Notes under the pieces: model-generated
What the model was told of the DNA's origin: nothing
What the model saw: the letters and a program-made list of their open reading frames with translations, nothing else
Databases searched by the model: none
Assembly: GCF_050003625.1 (NCBI RefSeq)
Contig: NC_134397.1
Span: 73,821,551 to 73,885,550 of the forward strand
Direction of reading: 5' to 3'
Length of the DNA stretch: 64,000 nucleotides
Source: Haematobia irritans
Taxonomy: Eukaryota > Arthropoda > Insecta > Diptera > Muscidae
Part shown: one piece after another, positions 1 to 14,486 of the stretch
Layout of the letters: the number at the start of each line of letters is the position of its first letter
How positions within the stretch are numbered: position 1 is the first letter of the stretch
Program-made: the position numbers and the translations under genes

Positions 1-1970
1 CACGAATTATCGTCCTTTTCGCTCTAGGACGCTTAGTTTAGGAGATATGGCCAAAAGAAGTTTTTCATGTAAAAATGTCAATTTTTTTAGGATTTGGTTG
101 GATTTTTCGATTTTTTGGGGGTGGTCACGAATTATCGTCCTTTTCGCTCTAGGACGCTTAGTTTAGGAGATATGGCCAAAAGAAGTTTTTCATATAAAAA
201 TTTCAATTTTGTTAGGATTTTTGGGGGTGGTCACGAATTATCGTCCTTTTCGCTCTAGGACGCTTAGTTTAGGAGATATGGCCAAAAGAAGTTTTTCATA
301 TAAAAATGTCAATTTTTTTAGGATTTGGGTGGATTTTTCGATTTTTTGAGGGTGGTCACGAATTAAAGCCCTTTTCGCTCTAGGACGCTTAGTTTAGGAG
401 ATATGGCCAAAAGAAGTTTTTCATATAAAATTTTCAATTTTTTTAGGATTTGAGGGTGGTCACGAATTATCGTCCTTTTCGCTCTAGGATGCTTAGTTTA
501 GGAGATATGGCCAAACGAAATTTTTCATATAAAAATTTCAATTTTGTTAGGATTTGGGTGGATTTTTCGATTTTTTGGGGGTGGTCACGAATTATCGTCC
601 TTTTCGCTCTAGGACGCTTAGTTTAGGAGATATGGCCAAAAGAAGTTTTTCATATAAAAATTTAAATTTTTTTTAGGATTTGGGTGGATTTTTCGATTTT
701 TTGAGGGTGGTCACGAATTATCGTCCTTTTCGCTCTAGGACGCTTAGTTTAGGAGATATGGCCAAAAGAAGTTTTTCATATAAAAATTTCAACTTTTTTA
801 GGATTTGGGTGGATTTTTCGATTTTTTGGGGGTGGTCACGAATTATCGCCCTTTTCGCTCTAGGACGCTTAGTTTAGGAGATATGGCCAAAAGAAGTTTT
901 TCATATAAAAATTTCATTTTTTTTAGGATTTGGTTGGATTTTTCGATTTTTTGGGGGTGGTCACGAATTATCGTCCTTTTCGCTCTAGGACGCTTAGTTT
1001 AGGAGATATGGCCAAAAGAAGTTTTTCATATAAAAATTTCAATTTTTTTTAGGATTTGGGTGGATTTTTCGATTTTTTGAGGGTGGTCACGAATTATCGT
1101 CCTTTTCGCTCTAGGACGCTTAGTTTAGGAGATATGGCCAAAAGAAGTTTTTCATATAAAAATGTCAATTTTTTTAGGATTTGGTTGGATTTTTCGATTT
1201 TTTGGGGGTGGTCACGAATTATCGTCCTTTTCGCTCTAGGACGCTTAGTTTAGGAGATATGGCCAAAAGAAGTTTTTCATATAAAAATTTCAATTTTGTT
1301 AGGATTTTTGGGGGTGGTCACGAATTATCGTCCTTTTCGCTCTAGGACGCTTAGTTTAGGAGATATGGCCAAAAGAAGTTTTTCATATAAAAATGTCAAT
1401 TTTTTTAGGATTTTGGTGGATTTTTCGATTTTTTGAGGGTGGTCACGAATTAAAGCCCTTTTCGCTCTAGGACGCTTAGTTTAGGAGATATGGCCAAAAG
1501 AAGTTTTTCATATAAAATTTTCAATTTTTTTAGGATTTGAGGGTGGTCACGAATTATCGTCCTTTTCGCTCTAGGATGCTTAGTTTAGGAGATATGGCCA
1601 AACGAAATTTTTCATATAAAAATTTCAATTTTGTTAGGATTTGGGTGGATTTTTCGATTTTTTGGGGGTGGTCACGAATTATCGTCCTTTTCGCTCTAGG
1701 ACGCTTAGTTTAGGAGATATGGCCAAAAGAAGTTTTTCATATAAAAATTTAAATTTTTTTTAGGATTTGGGTGGATTTTTCGATTTTTTGAGGGTGGTCA
1801 CGAATTATCGTCCTTTTCGCTCTAGGACGCTTAGTTTAGGAGATATGGCCAAAAGAAGTTTTTCATATAAAAATTTCAATTTTTTTAGGATTTGGTTGGA
1901 TTTTGCGATTTTTTGGGGGTGGTCACGAATTATCGCCCTTTTCGCTCTAGGACGCTTAGTTTAGGAGATA
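1..1970 (+). repeat. block of about 0.9 kb repeated at offset 1087 bp
   Basis: Bases 1 to about 880 correspond to 1088 to about 1967, including a 19-bp internal deletion (GTTAGGATTTTTGGGGG at 211 and 1298) and the short-monomer cassette. The block begins before the window. Confidence 0.7.
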
Positions 1971-2664
1971 TGGCCAAAAGAAGTTTTTCATATAAAAATT
2001 TCAATTTTTTTAGGATTTGGGTGGATTTTTCGATTTTTTGAGGGTGGTCACGAATTAAAGCCCTTTTCGCTCTAGGACGCTTAGTTTAGGAGATATGGCC
2101 AAAAGAAGTTTTTCATATAAAAATTTCAATTTTTTTAGGATTTGGGTGGATTTTTCGATTTTTTGGGGGTGGTCACGAATTAAAGCCCTTTTCGCTCTAG
2201 GACGCTTAGTTTAGGAGATATGGCCAAAAGAAGTTTTTCATATAAAAATTTCATTGTTGTTAGGATTTGGTTGGATTTTTCGATTTTTTGAGAGTGGTCA
2301 CGAATTATCGTCCTTTTCGCTCTAGGACGCTTAGTTTAGGAGATATGGCCAAAAGAAGTTTTTCATATAAAAATTTCAATTTTTTTAGGATTTGGGTGGA
2401 TTTTTCGATTTTTTGAGGGTGGTCACGAATTGTCGTCCTTTTCGCTCTAGGACGCTTAGTTTAGGAGATATGGCCAAAAGAAGTTTTTCATATAAAAATT
2501 TCAATTTTTGTAAGATTTGGGTGGATTTTTCGATTTTTTGGGGGTGGTCACGAATTATCGCCCTTTTCGCTCTAGGACGCTTAGTTTAGGAGATATGGCC
2601 AAAAGAAGTTTTTCATATAAAAATTTCAATTTTTTTAGGATTTGGGTGGATTTTTCGATTTTTT

Positions 2665-2723
2665 GAGGGTGGTCACGAAAATTTCAATTTTTTTTAGGAT
2701 TTGGGTGGATTTTTCGATTTTTT
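2665..2723 (+). repeat. truncated monomer, 59 bp
   Basis: GGTCACGAA is joined directly to AATTTCAATTTTT, deleting the middle of the monomer (the conserved TCGCTCTAGGACG to CATATAA part). Confidence 0.85.
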
Positions 2724-5700
2724 GAGGGTGGTCACGAATTATCGTCCTTTTCGCTCTAGGACGCTTAGTTTAGGAGATATGGCCAAACGAAATTTTTCAT
2801 ATAAAAATTTCAATTTTGTTAGGATTTGGGTGGATTTTTCGATTTTTTGGGGGTGGTCACGAATTATCGTCCTTTTCGCTCTAGGATGCTTAGTTTAGGA
2901 GATATGGCCAAACGAAATTTTTCATATAAAAATTTCAATTTTGTTAGGATTTGGGTGGATTTTTCGATTTTTTGGGGGTGGTCACGAATTATCGTCCTTT
3001 TCGCTCTAGGACGCTTAGTTTAGGAGATATGGCCAAAAGAAGTTTTTCATATAAAAATTTCAATTTTTTTAGGATTTGGGTGGATTTTTCGATTTTTTGA
3101 GGGTGGTCACGAATTATCGTCCTTTTCGCTCTAGGACGCTTAGTTTAGGAGATATGGCCAAAAGAAGTTTTTCATATAAAAATTTCAATTTTTTTAGGAT
3201 TTGGGTGGATTTTTCGATTTTTTGAGGGTGGTCACGAATTAAAGCCCTTTTCGCTCTAGGACGCTTAGTTTAGGAGATATGGCCAAAAGAAGTTTTTCAT
3301 ATAAAATTTTCATTTTTTTTAGGATTTGAGGTTGGTCACGAATTATCGTCCTTTTCGCTCTAGGATGCTTAGTTTAGGAGATATGGCCAAACGAAATTTT
3401 TCATATAAAAATTTCAATTTTGTTAGGATTTGGGTGGATTTTTCGATTTTTTGGGGGTGGTCACGAATTATCGTCCTTTTCGCTCTAGGACGCTTAGTTT
3501 AGGAGATATGGCCAAAAGAAGTTTTTCATATAAAAATTTAAATTTTTTTAGGATTTGGGTGGATTTTTCGATTTTTTGAGGGTGGTCACGAATTATCGTC
3601 CTTTTCGCTCTAGGACGCTTAGTTTAGGAGATATGGCCAAAAGAAGTTTTTCATATAAAAATTTCAATTTTTTTAGGATTTGGTTGGATTTTTCGATTTT
3701 TTGGGGGTGGTCACGAATTATCGCCCTTTTCGCTCTAGGACGCTTAGTTTAGGAGATATGGCCAAAAGAAGTTTTTCATATAAAAATTTCAATTTTTTTA
3801 GGATTTGGGTGGATTTTTCGATTTTTTGAGGGTGGTCACGAATTAAAGCTCTTTTCGCTCTAGGACGCTTAGTTTAGGAGATATGGCCAAAAAAAGTTTT
3901 TCATATAAAAATTTCAATTTTTTTAGGATTTGGGTGGATTTTTCGATTTTTTGGGGGTGGTCACGAATTAAAGCCCTTTTCGCTCTAGGACGCTTGGCTT
4001 AGGAGATATGGCCAAAAGAAGTTTTTCATATACAAATTTCAATTTTTTTAGGATTTGGGTGGATTTTTCGATTTTTTGGGGGTGGTCACGAATTGTCGTC
4101 CTTTTCGCTCTAGGACGCTTAGTTTAGGAGATATGGCCAAAAGAAGTTTTTCATATAAAAATTTCAATTTTTTTAAGATTTGGGTGGATTTTTCGATTTT
4201 TTGGGGGTGGTCACGAATTATCGCCCTTTTCGCTCTAGGACGCTTAGTTTAGGAGATATGGCCAAAAGAAGTTTTTCATATAAAAATTTCAATTTTTTTA
4301 GGATTTGGGTGGATTTTTCGATTTTTTGAGGGTGGTCACGAATTGTCGTCCTTTTCGCTCTAGGACGCTTAGTTTAGGAGATATGGCCAAAAGAAGTTTT
4401 TCATATAAAAATTTCAATTTTTTTAAGATTTGGGTGGACTTTTCGATTTTTTGGGGGTGGTCACGAATTATCGCCCTTTTCGCTCTAGGACGCTTAGTTT
4501 AGGAGATATGGCCAAAAGAAGTTTTTCATATAAAAATTTCAATTTTTTAGGATTTGGGTGGATTTTTCGATTTTTTGAGGGTGGTCACGAATTATCGCCC
4601 TTTTCGCTCTAGGACGCTTAGTTTAGGAGATATGGCCAAAAGAAGTTTTTCATATAAAAATTTCAATTTTTTAGGATTTGGGTGGATTTTTCGATTTTGT
4701 GAGGGTGGTCACGAATTAAAGCCCTTTTCGCTCTAGGACGCTTAGTTTAGGAGATATGGCCAAAAGAAGTTTTTCATATAAAAATTTAAATTTTTTAGGA
4801 TTTGGGTGGATTTTTCGATTTTTTGGGGGTGGTCACGAATTATCGTCCTTTTCGCTCTAGGACGCTTAGTTTAGGAGATATGGCCAAAAGAAGTTTTTCA
4901 TATAAAAATTTCAACTTTTTTTGGATTTGGGTGGATTTTTCGATTTTTTGGGGGTGGTCACGAATTATCGTCCTTTTCGCTCTAGGATGCTTAGTTTAGG
5001 AGATATGGCCAAACGAAATTTTTCATATAAAAATTTCAATTTTGTTAGGATTTGGGTGGATTTTTCGATTTTTTGGGGGTGGTCACGAATTATCGTCCTT
5101 TTCGCTCTAGGACGCTTAGTTTAGGAGATATGGCCAAAAGAAGTTTTTCATATAAAAATTTAAATTTTTTTAGGATTTGGGTGGATTTTTCGATTTTTTG
5201 AGGGTGGTCACGAATTATCGTCCTTTTCGCTCTAGGACGCTTAGTTTAGGAGATATGGCCAAAAGAAGTTTTTCATATAAAAATTTCAATTTTTTTAGGA
5301 TTTGGTTGGATTTTTCGATTTTTTGGGGGTGGTCACGAATTATCGCCCTTTTCGCTCTAGGACGCTTAGTTTAGGAGATATGGCCAAAAGAAGTTTTTCA
5401 TATAAAAATTTCAATTTTTTTAGGATTTGGGTGGATTTTTCGATTTTTTGAGGGTGGTCACGAATTAAAGCCCTTTTCGCTCTAGGACGCTTAGTTTAGG
5501 AGATATGGCCAAACGAAATTTTTCATATAAAAATTTCAATTTTGTTAGGATTTGGGTGGATTTTTCGATTTTTTGGGGGTGGTCACGAATTATCGTCATT
5601 TTCGCTCTAGGACGCTTAGTTTAGGAGATATGGCCAAAAGATGTTTTTCATATAAAAATTTCAATTTTTTTTAGGATTTGGGTGGATTTTTCGATTTTTT

Positions 5701-8700
5701 GAGGGTGGTCACGAATTATCGTCCTTTTCGCTCTAGGACGCTTAGTTTAGGAGATATGGCCAAAAGAAGTTTTTCATATAAAAATGTCAATTTTTTTAGG
5801 ATTTGGGTGGATTTTTCGATTTTTTGAGGGTGGTCACGAATTGTCGTCCTTTTCGCTCTAGGACGCTTAGTTTAGGAGATATGGCCAAAAGAAGTTTTTC
5901 ATATAAAAATTTCAATTTTTTTAAGATTTGGGTGGATTTTTCGATTTTTTGGGGGTGGTCACGAATTATCGCCCTTTTCGCTCTAGGACGCTTAGTTTAG
6001 GAGATATGGCCAAAAGAAGTTTTTCATATAAAAATTTCAATTTTTTTAGGATTTGGGTGGATTTTTCGATTTTTTGAGGGTGGTCACGAATTGTCGTCCT
6101 TTTCGCTCTAGGACGCTTAGTTTAGGAGATATGGCCAAAAGAAGTTTTTCATGTAAAAATTTCAATTTTTTTAAGATTTGGGTGGATTTTTCGATTTTTT
6201 GGGGGTGGTCACGAATTATCGCCCTTTTCGCTCTAGGACGCTTAGTTTAGGAGATATGGCCAAAAGAAGTTTTTCATATAAAAATTTCAATTTTTTTAGG
6301 ATTTGGGTGGATTTTTCGATTTTTTGAGGGTGGTCACGAATTATCGCCCTTTTCGCTCTAGGACGCTTAGTTTAGGAGATATGGCCAAAAGAAGTTTTTC
6401 ATATAAAAATTTCAATTTTTTTAGGATTTGGGTGGATTTTTCGATTTTGTGAGGGTGGTCACGAATTAAAGCCCTTTTCGCTCTAGGACGCTTAGTTTAG
6501 GAGATATGGCCAAAAGAAGTTTTTCATATAAAAATTTAAATTTTTTAGGATTTGGGTGGATTTTTCGATTTTTTGGGGGTGGTCACGAATTATCGTCCTT
6601 TTCGCTCTAGGATGCTTAGTTTAGGAGATATGGCCAAACGAAATTTTTCATATAAAAATTTCAATTTTGTTAGGATTTGGGTGGATTTTTCGATTTTTTG
6701 GGGGTGGTCACGAATTATCGTCCTTTTCGCTCTAGGACGCTTAGTTTAGGAGATATGGCCAAAAGAAGTTTTTCATATAAAAATTTAAATTTTTTTAGGA
6801 TTTGGGTGGATTTTTCGATTTTTTGAGGGTGGTCACGAATTAAAGCCCTTTTCGCTCTAGGACGCTTAGTTTAGGAGATATGGCCAAAAAAAGTTTTTCA
6901 TATAAAAATTTCAATTTTTTTAGGATTTGGGTGGATTTTTCGATTTTTTGGGGGTGGTCACGAATTAAAGCCCTTTTCGCTCTAGGACGCTTAGTTTAGG
7001 AGATATGGCCAAACGAAATTTTTCATATAAAAATTTCAATTTTGTTAGGATTTGGGTGGATTTTTCGATTTTTTGGGGGTGGTCACGAATTATCGTCCTT
7101 TTCGCTCTAGGACGCTTAGTTTAGGAGATATGGCCAAAAGAAGTTTTTCATATAAAAATTTCAATTTTTTTTAGGATTTGGGTGGATTTTTCGATTTTTT
7201 GAGGGTGGTCACGAATTAAAGCCCTTTTCGCTCTAGGACGCTTAGTTTAGGAGATATGGCCAAAAGAAGTTTTTCATATAAAAATTTCAATTTTTTTAGG
7301 ATTTGGGTGGATTTTTCGATTTTTTGAGGGTGGTCACGAATTGTCGTCCTTTTCGCTCTAGGACGCTTAGTTTAGGAGATATGGCCAAAAGAAGTTTTTC
7401 ATATAAAAATTTCAATTTTTTTAAGATTTGGGTGGATTTTTCGATTTTTTGGGGGTGGTCACGAATTATCGCCCTTTTCGCTCTAGGACGCTTAGTTTAG
7501 GAGATATGGCCAAAAGAAGTTTTTCATATAAAAATTTCAATTTTTTTAGGATTTGGGTGGATTTTTCGATTTTGAGGGTGGTCACGAATTGTCGTCCTTT
7601 TCGCTCTAGGACGCTTAGTTTAGGAGATATGGCCAAAAGAAGTTTTTCATATAAAAATTTCAATTTTTTTAAGATTTGGGTGGATTTTTCGATTTTTTGG
7701 GGGTGGTCACGAATTATCGCCCTTTTCGCTCTAGGACGCTTAGTTTAGGAGATATGGCCAAAAGAAGTTTTTCATATAAAAATTTCAATTTTTTTAGGAT
7801 TTGGGTGGATTTTTCGATTTTTTGAGGGTGGTCACGAATTATCGCCCTTTTCGCTCTAGGACGCTTAGTTTAGGAGATATGGCCAAAAGAAGTTTTTCAT
7901 ATAAAAATTTCAATTTTTTTAGGATTTGGGTGGATTTTTCGATTTTGTGAGGGTGGTCACGAATTAAAGCCCTTTTCGCTCTAGGACGCTTAGTTTAGGA
8001 GATATGGCCAAAAGAAGTTTTTCATATAAAAATTTAAATTTTTTAGGATTTGGGTGGATTTTTCGATTTTTTGGGGGTGGTCACGAATTATCGTCCTTTT
8101 CGCTCTAGGACGCTTAGTTTAGGAGATATGGCCAAAAGAAGTTTTTCATATAAAAATTTCAACTTTTTTAGGATTTGGGTGGATTTTCCGATTTTTTGGG
8201 GGTGGTCACGAATTATCGCCCTTTTCGCTCTAGGACGCTTAGTTTAGGAGATATGGCCAAAAGAAGTTTTTCATATAAAAATTTCAATTTTTTTAGGATT
8301 CGGTTGGATTTTTCGATTTTTTGGGGGAGGTCACGAATTATCGTCCTTTTCGCTCTAGGACGCTTAGTTTAGGAGATATGGCCAAAAGAAGTTTTTCATA
8401 TAAAAATTTCAATTTTTTTTAGGATTTGGGTGCATTTTTCGATTTTTTGAGGGTGGTCACGAATTATCGTCCTTTTCGCTCTAGGACGCTTAGTTTAGGA
8501 GATATGGCCAAAAGAAGTTTTTCATATAAAAATGTCAATTTTTTTAGGATTTTGTTGGATTTTTCGATTTTTTGGGGGTGGTCACGAATTATCGTCCTTT
8601 TCGCTCTAGGACGCTTAGTTTAGGAGATATGGCCACAAGAAGTTTTTCATATAAAAATTTCAATTTTGTTACGATTTGGGTGGATTTTTCGATTTTTTGG

Positions 8701-11700
8701 GGGTGGTCACGAATTATCGTCCTTTTCGCTCTAGGACGCTTAGTTTAGGAGATATGGCCAAAAGAAGTTTTTCATATAAAAATGACAATTTTTTTAGGAT
8801 TTGGGTGGATTTTTCGATTTTTTGAGGGTGGTCACGAATTAAAGCCCTTTTCGCTCTAGGACGCTTAGTTTAGGAGATATGGCCAAAAGAAGTTTTTCAT
8901 ATAAAATTTTCAACTTTTTTAGGATTTGAGGGTGGTCAGGAATTATCGTCCTTTTCGCTCTAGGATGCTTAGTTTAGGAGATATGGCCAAACGAAATTTT
9001 TCATATAAAAATTTCAATTTTGTTAGGATTTGGGTGGATTTTTCGATTTTTTGGGGGTGGTCACGAATTATCGTCCTTTTCGCTCTAGGACGCTTAGTTT
9101 AGGAGATATGGCCAAAAGAAGTTTTTCATATAAAAATTTCAATTTTTTTAGGATTTGGGTGGATTTTTCGATTTTTTGAGGGTGGTCACGAATTAAAGCC
9201 CTTTTCGCTCTAGGACGCTTAGTTTAGGAGATATGGCCAAAAGAAGTTTTTCATATAAAAATTTCAATTTTTTTAGGATTTGGGTGGATTTTTCGATTTT
9301 TTGGGGGTGGTCACGAATTAAAGCCCTTTTCGCTCTAGGACGCTTAGTTTAGGAGATATGGCCAAAAGAAGTTTTTCATATAAAAATTTCAATTTTTTTT
9401 AGGATTTGGGTGGATTTTTCGATTTTTTGAGGGTGGTCACGAATTATCGTCCTTTTCGCTCTAGGACGCTTAGTTTAGGAGATATGGCCAAAAGAAGTTT
9501 TTCATATAAAAATGTCAATTTTTTTAGGATTTGGGTGGATTTTTCGATTTTTTGAGGGTGGTCACGAGTTAAAGCCCTTTTCGCTCTAGGACGCTTAGTT
9601 TAGGAGATATGGCCAAAAGAAGTTTTTCATATAAAATTTTCAATTTTTTTAGGATTTGAGGTTGGTCACGAATTATCGTCCTTTTCGCTCTAGGATGCTT
9701 AGTTTAGGAGATATGGCCAAACGAAATTTTTCATATAAAAATTTCAAATTTGTTAAGATTTGGGTGGATTTTTCGATTTTTTGGGGGTGGTCACGAATTG
9801 TCGTCCTTTTCGCTCTAGGACGCTTAGTTTAGGAGATATGGCCAAAAGAAGTTTTTCATATAAAAATTTCAATTTTTTTAAGATTTGGGTGGATTTTTCG
9901 ATTTTTTGAGGGTGGTCACGAATTATCGTCCTTTTCGCTCTAGGACGCTTAGTTTAGGAGATATGGCCAAAAGAAGTTTTTCATATAAAAATTTCAATTT
10001 TTTTAGGATTTGGTTGGATTTTTCGATTTTTTGGGGGTGGTCACGAATTATCGCCCTTTTCGCTCTAGGACGCTTAGTTTAGGAGATATGGCCAAAAGAA
10101 GTTTTTCATATAAAAATTTCAATTTTTTTAGGATTTGGGTGGATTTTTCGATTTTTTGGGGGTGGTCACGAATTATCGTCCTTTTCGCTCTAGGACGCTT
10201 AGTTTAGGAGATATGGCCAAAAGAAGTTTTTCATATAAAAATTTCAATTTTTTTAGGATTTGGGTGGATTTTTCGATTTTTTGAGGGTGGTCACGAATTA
10301 TCGTCCTTTTCGCTCTAGGACGCTTAGTTTAGGAGATATGGCCAAAAGAAGTTTTTCATATAAAAATTTCAATTTTTTTAGGATTTGGGTGGATTTTTCG
10401 ATTTTTTGGGGGTGGTCACGAATTATCGTCCTTTTCGCTCTAGGACGCTTAGTTTAGGAGATATGGCCAAAAGAAGTTTTTCATATAAAAATTTCAATTT
10501 TTTTAGGATTTGGGTGGATTTTTCGATTTTTTGAGGGTGGTCACGAATTAAAGCCCTTTTCGCTCTAGGACGCTTAGTTTAGGATATATGGCCAAAAGAA
10601 GTTTTTCATATAAAATTTTCAATTTTTTTAGGATTTGAGGTTGGTCACGAATTATCGTCCTTTTCGCTCTAGGATGCTTAGTTTAGGAGATATGGCCAAA
10701 CGAAATTTTTCATATAAAAATTTCAATTTTGTTAGGATTTGGGTGGATTTTTCGATTTTTTGGGGGTGGTCACGAATTGTCGTCCTTTTCGCTCTAGGAC
10801 GCTTAGTTTAGGAGATATGGCCAAAAGAAGTTTTTCATATAAAAATTTCAATTTTTTTAAGATTTGGGTGGATTTTTCGATTTTTTGAGGGTGGTCACGA
10901 ATTATCGTCCTTTTCGCTCTAGGACGCTTAGTTTAGGAGATATGGCCAAAAGAAGTTTTTCATATAAAAATTTCAATTTTTTTAGGATTTGGTTGGATTT
11001 TTCGATTTTTTGGGGGTGGTCACGAATTATCGCCCTTTTCGCTCTAGGACGCTTAGTTTAGGAGATATGGCCAAAAGAAGTTTTTCATATAAAAATTCCA
11101 TTTTTTTTAGGATTTGGGTGGATTTTTCGATTTTTTTAGGGTGGTCACGAATTAAAGCCCTTTTCGCTCTAGGACGCTTAGTTTAGGAGATATGGCTAAA
11201 AGAAGTTTTTCATATAAAAATTTCAATTTTTTTAAGATTTGGGTGGATTTTTCGATTTTTTGGGGGTGGTCACGAATTATCGCCCTTTTCGCTCTAGGAC
11301 GCTTAGTTTAGGAGATATGGCCAAAAGAAGTTTTTCATATAAAAATTTCAATTTTTTTAGGATTTGGGTGGATTTTTCGATTGTGTGAGGGTGGTCACGA
11401 ATTAAAGCCCTTTTCGCTCTAGGACGCTTAGTTTAGGAGATATGGCCAAAAGAAGTTTTTCATATAAAAATTTCAATTTTTTTAGGATTTGGTTGGATTT
11501 TTCGATTTTTTGGGGGTGGTCACGAATTATCGTCCTTTTCGCTCTAGGACGCTTAGTTTAGGAGATATGGCCAAAAGAAGTTTTTCATATAAAAATTTCA
11601 ATTTTTTTTAGGATTTGGGTGGATTTTTCGATTTTTTGAGGGTGGTCACGAATTATCGTCCTTTTCGCTCTAGGACGCTTAGTTTAGGAGATATGGCCAA

Positions 11701-12011
11701 AAGAAGTTTTTCATACAAAATTTCTATTTTTTTAGGATTTGGTTGGATTTTTCGATTTTTTGGGGGTGGTCACGAATTATCGTCCTTTTCGCTCTAGGAC
11801 GCTTAGTTTAGGAGATATGGCCAAAAGAAGTTTTTCATATAAAAATTTCAATTTTGTTAGGATTTGGGTGGATTTTTCGATTTTTTGGGGGTGGTCACGA
11901 ATTAAAGCCCTTTTCGCTCTAGGACGCTTAGTTTAGGAGATATGGCCAAAAGAAGTTTTTCATATAAAAATTTCAATTTTTTTAGGATTTGGTTGGATTT
12001 TTCGATTTTTT

Positions 12012-12151
12012 GGGGGTGGTCACGAATTATCGTCCTTTTCGCTCTAGGACGCTTAGTTTAGGAGATTTGGGTGGATTTTTCGATTTTTTGAGGGTGGTCA
12101 CGAATTATCGTCCTTTTCGCTCTAGGACGCTTAGTTTAGGAGATATTTTTT
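12012..12151 (+). repeat. two adjacent truncated monomers (78 and 62 bp)
   Basis: 12012-12089 joins GGAGAT directly to TTGGGTGG, a 47-bp deletion with GAT present at both ends. 12090-12151 joins GGAGATAT to TTTTTGAGGG. Another 78-bp unit with the first junction is at 13234-13311. Confidence 0.85.
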
Positions 12152-14313
12152 GAGGGTGGTCACGAATTATCGTCCTTTTCGCTCTAGGACGCTTAGTTTA
12201 GGAGATATGGCCAAAAGAAGTTTTTCATACAAAATTTCTATTTTTTTAGGATTTGGTTGGATTTTTCGATTTTTTGGGGGTGGTCACGAATTATCGTCCT
12301 TTTCGCTCTAGGACGCTTAGTTTAGGAGATATGGCCAAAAGAAGTTTTTCATATAAAAATTTCAATTTTGTTAGGATTTGGGTGGATTTTTCGATTTTTT
12401 GGGGGTGGTCACGAATTATCGTCCTTTTCGCTCTAGGACGCTTAGTTTAGGAGATATGGCCAAAAGAAGTTTTTCATATAAAAATTTCAATTTTTTTAGG
12501 ATTTGGGTGGATTGTTCGATTTTTTGAGGGTGGTCACGAATTATCGTCCTTTTCGCTCTAGGACGCTTAGTTTAGGAGATATGGCCAAAAGAAGTTTTTC
12601 ATATAAAAATTTCAATTTTTTTAGGATTTGGGTGGATTTTTCGATTTTTTGAGGGTGGTCACGAATTAAAGCCCTTTTCGCTCTAGGACGCTTAGTTTAG
12701 GAGATATGGCCAAAAGAAGTTTTTCATATAAAATTTTCATTTTTTTTAGGATTTGAGGTTGTTCACGAATTATCGTCCTTTTCGCTCTAGGATGCTTAGT
12801 TTAGGAGATATGGCCAAACGAAATTTTTTATATAAAAATTTCAATTTTGTTAGGATTTGGGTGGATTTTTCGATTTTTTGGGGGTGGTCACGAATTATCG
12901 TCCTTTTCGCTCTAGGACGCTTAGTTTAGGAGATATGGCCAAAAGAAGTTTTTCATATAAAAATGTCAATTTTTTTAGGATTTGGGTGGATTTTTCGATT
13001 TTTTGAGGGTGGTCACGAATTAAAGCCCTTTTCGCTCTAGGACGCTTAGTTTAGGAGATATGGCCAAAAGAAGTTTTTCATATAAAATTTTCAATTTTTT
13101 TAGGATTTGAGGTTGGTCACGAATTATCGTCCTTTTCGCTCTAGGATGCTTAGTTTAGGAGATATGGCCAAACGAAATTTTTCATATAAAAATTTCAATT
13201 TTGTTAGGATTTGGGTGGATTTTTCGATTTTTTGGGGGTGGTCACGAATTATCGTCCTTTTCGCTCTAGGACGCTTAGTTTAGGAGATTTGGGTGGATTT
13301 TTCGATTTTTTGAGGGTGGTCACGAATTATCGTCCTTTTCGCTCTAGGACGCTTAGTTTAGGAGATATGGCCAAAAGAAGTTTTTCATATAAAAATTTCA
13401 ATTTTTTTAGGATTTGGTTGGATTTTTCGATTTTTTGGGGGTGGTCACGAATTATCGCCCTTTTCGCTCTAGGACGCTTAGTTTAGGAGATATGGCCAAA
13501 AGAAGTTTTTCATATAAAAATTTCAATTTTTTTTAGGATTTGGGTGGATTTTTCGATTTTTTGAGGGTGGTCACGAATTAAAGCCCTTTTCGCTCTAGGA
13601 CGCTTAGTTTAGGAGATATGGCCAAAAGAAGTTTTTCATATAAAAATTTCAATTTTTTTAGGATTTGGGTGGATTTTTCGATTTTTTGGGGGTGGTCACG
13701 AATTAAAGCCCTTTTCGCTCTAGGACGCTTAGTTTAGGAGATATGGCCAAAAGAAGTTTTTCATATAAAAATTTCATTTTTTTTAGGATTTGGTTGGATT
13801 TTTCGATTTTTTGAGGGTGGTCACGAATTATCGTCCTTTTCGCTCTAGGACGCTTAGGTTAGGAGATATGGCCAAAAGAAGTTTTTCATATACAAATTGA
13901 AATTTTTTTAAGATTTGGGTGGATTTTTCGATTTTTTGGGGGTGGTCACGAATTATCGCCCTTTTCGCTCTAGGACGCTTAGTTTAGGAGATATGGCCAA
14001 AAGAAGTTTTTAATATAAAAATTTAAATTTTTTTAGGATTTGGGTGGATTTTTCGATTTTTTGAGGGTGGTCACGAATTAAAGCCCTTTTCGCTCTAGGA
14101 CGCTTAGTTTAGGAGATATGGCCAAAAGAAGTTTTTCATATAAAAATTTAAATTTTTTTAGGATTTGGGTGGATTTTTCGATTTTTTGGGGGTGGTCACG
14201 AATTAAAGCCCTTTTCGCTCTAGGACGCTTAGTTTAGGAGATATGGCCAAAAGAAGTTTTTCATATAAAAATTTCAATTTTTTTTAGGATTTGGGTGGAT
14301 TTTTCGATTTTTT

Positions 14314-14486
14314 GAGGGTGGTCACGAATTATCGTCCTTTTCGCTCTAGGACGCTTAGTTTAGGAGATATGGCCAAAAGAAGTTTTTCATATAAAAATGT
14401 CAATTTTTTTAGGAGATATGGCCAAAGAAGTTTTTCATATAAAAATTTCAATTTTTTTAGGATTTGGGTGGATTTTTCGATTTTTT
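14314..14486 (+). repeat. fused monomer pair, 173 bp
   Basis: TTTTTTTAGGA of one monomer runs straight into GATATGGCC of the next. This is a 76-bp deletion between two TTTAGGA motifs that lie at positions 46-52 and 95-101 of each monomer. The joined copy also lacks one A in CCAAAAG. Confidence 0.85.

Noticed and set aside
680..877. Recurrent 65-aa ORFs (MGGFFDFL...GRLV type) throughout both arrays
   Set aside because: They repeat with the satellite period, overlap each other by about 70 bp, arise because the frame shifts by two bases each monomer, and end where the frame closes. No domain and no sign of coding constraint.
7428..7748. 106-aa ORF, longest in the satellite
   Set aside because: Produced by a small deletion (CGATTTTGAGGG near 7570) that keeps the frame open through one more monomer; not a gene.
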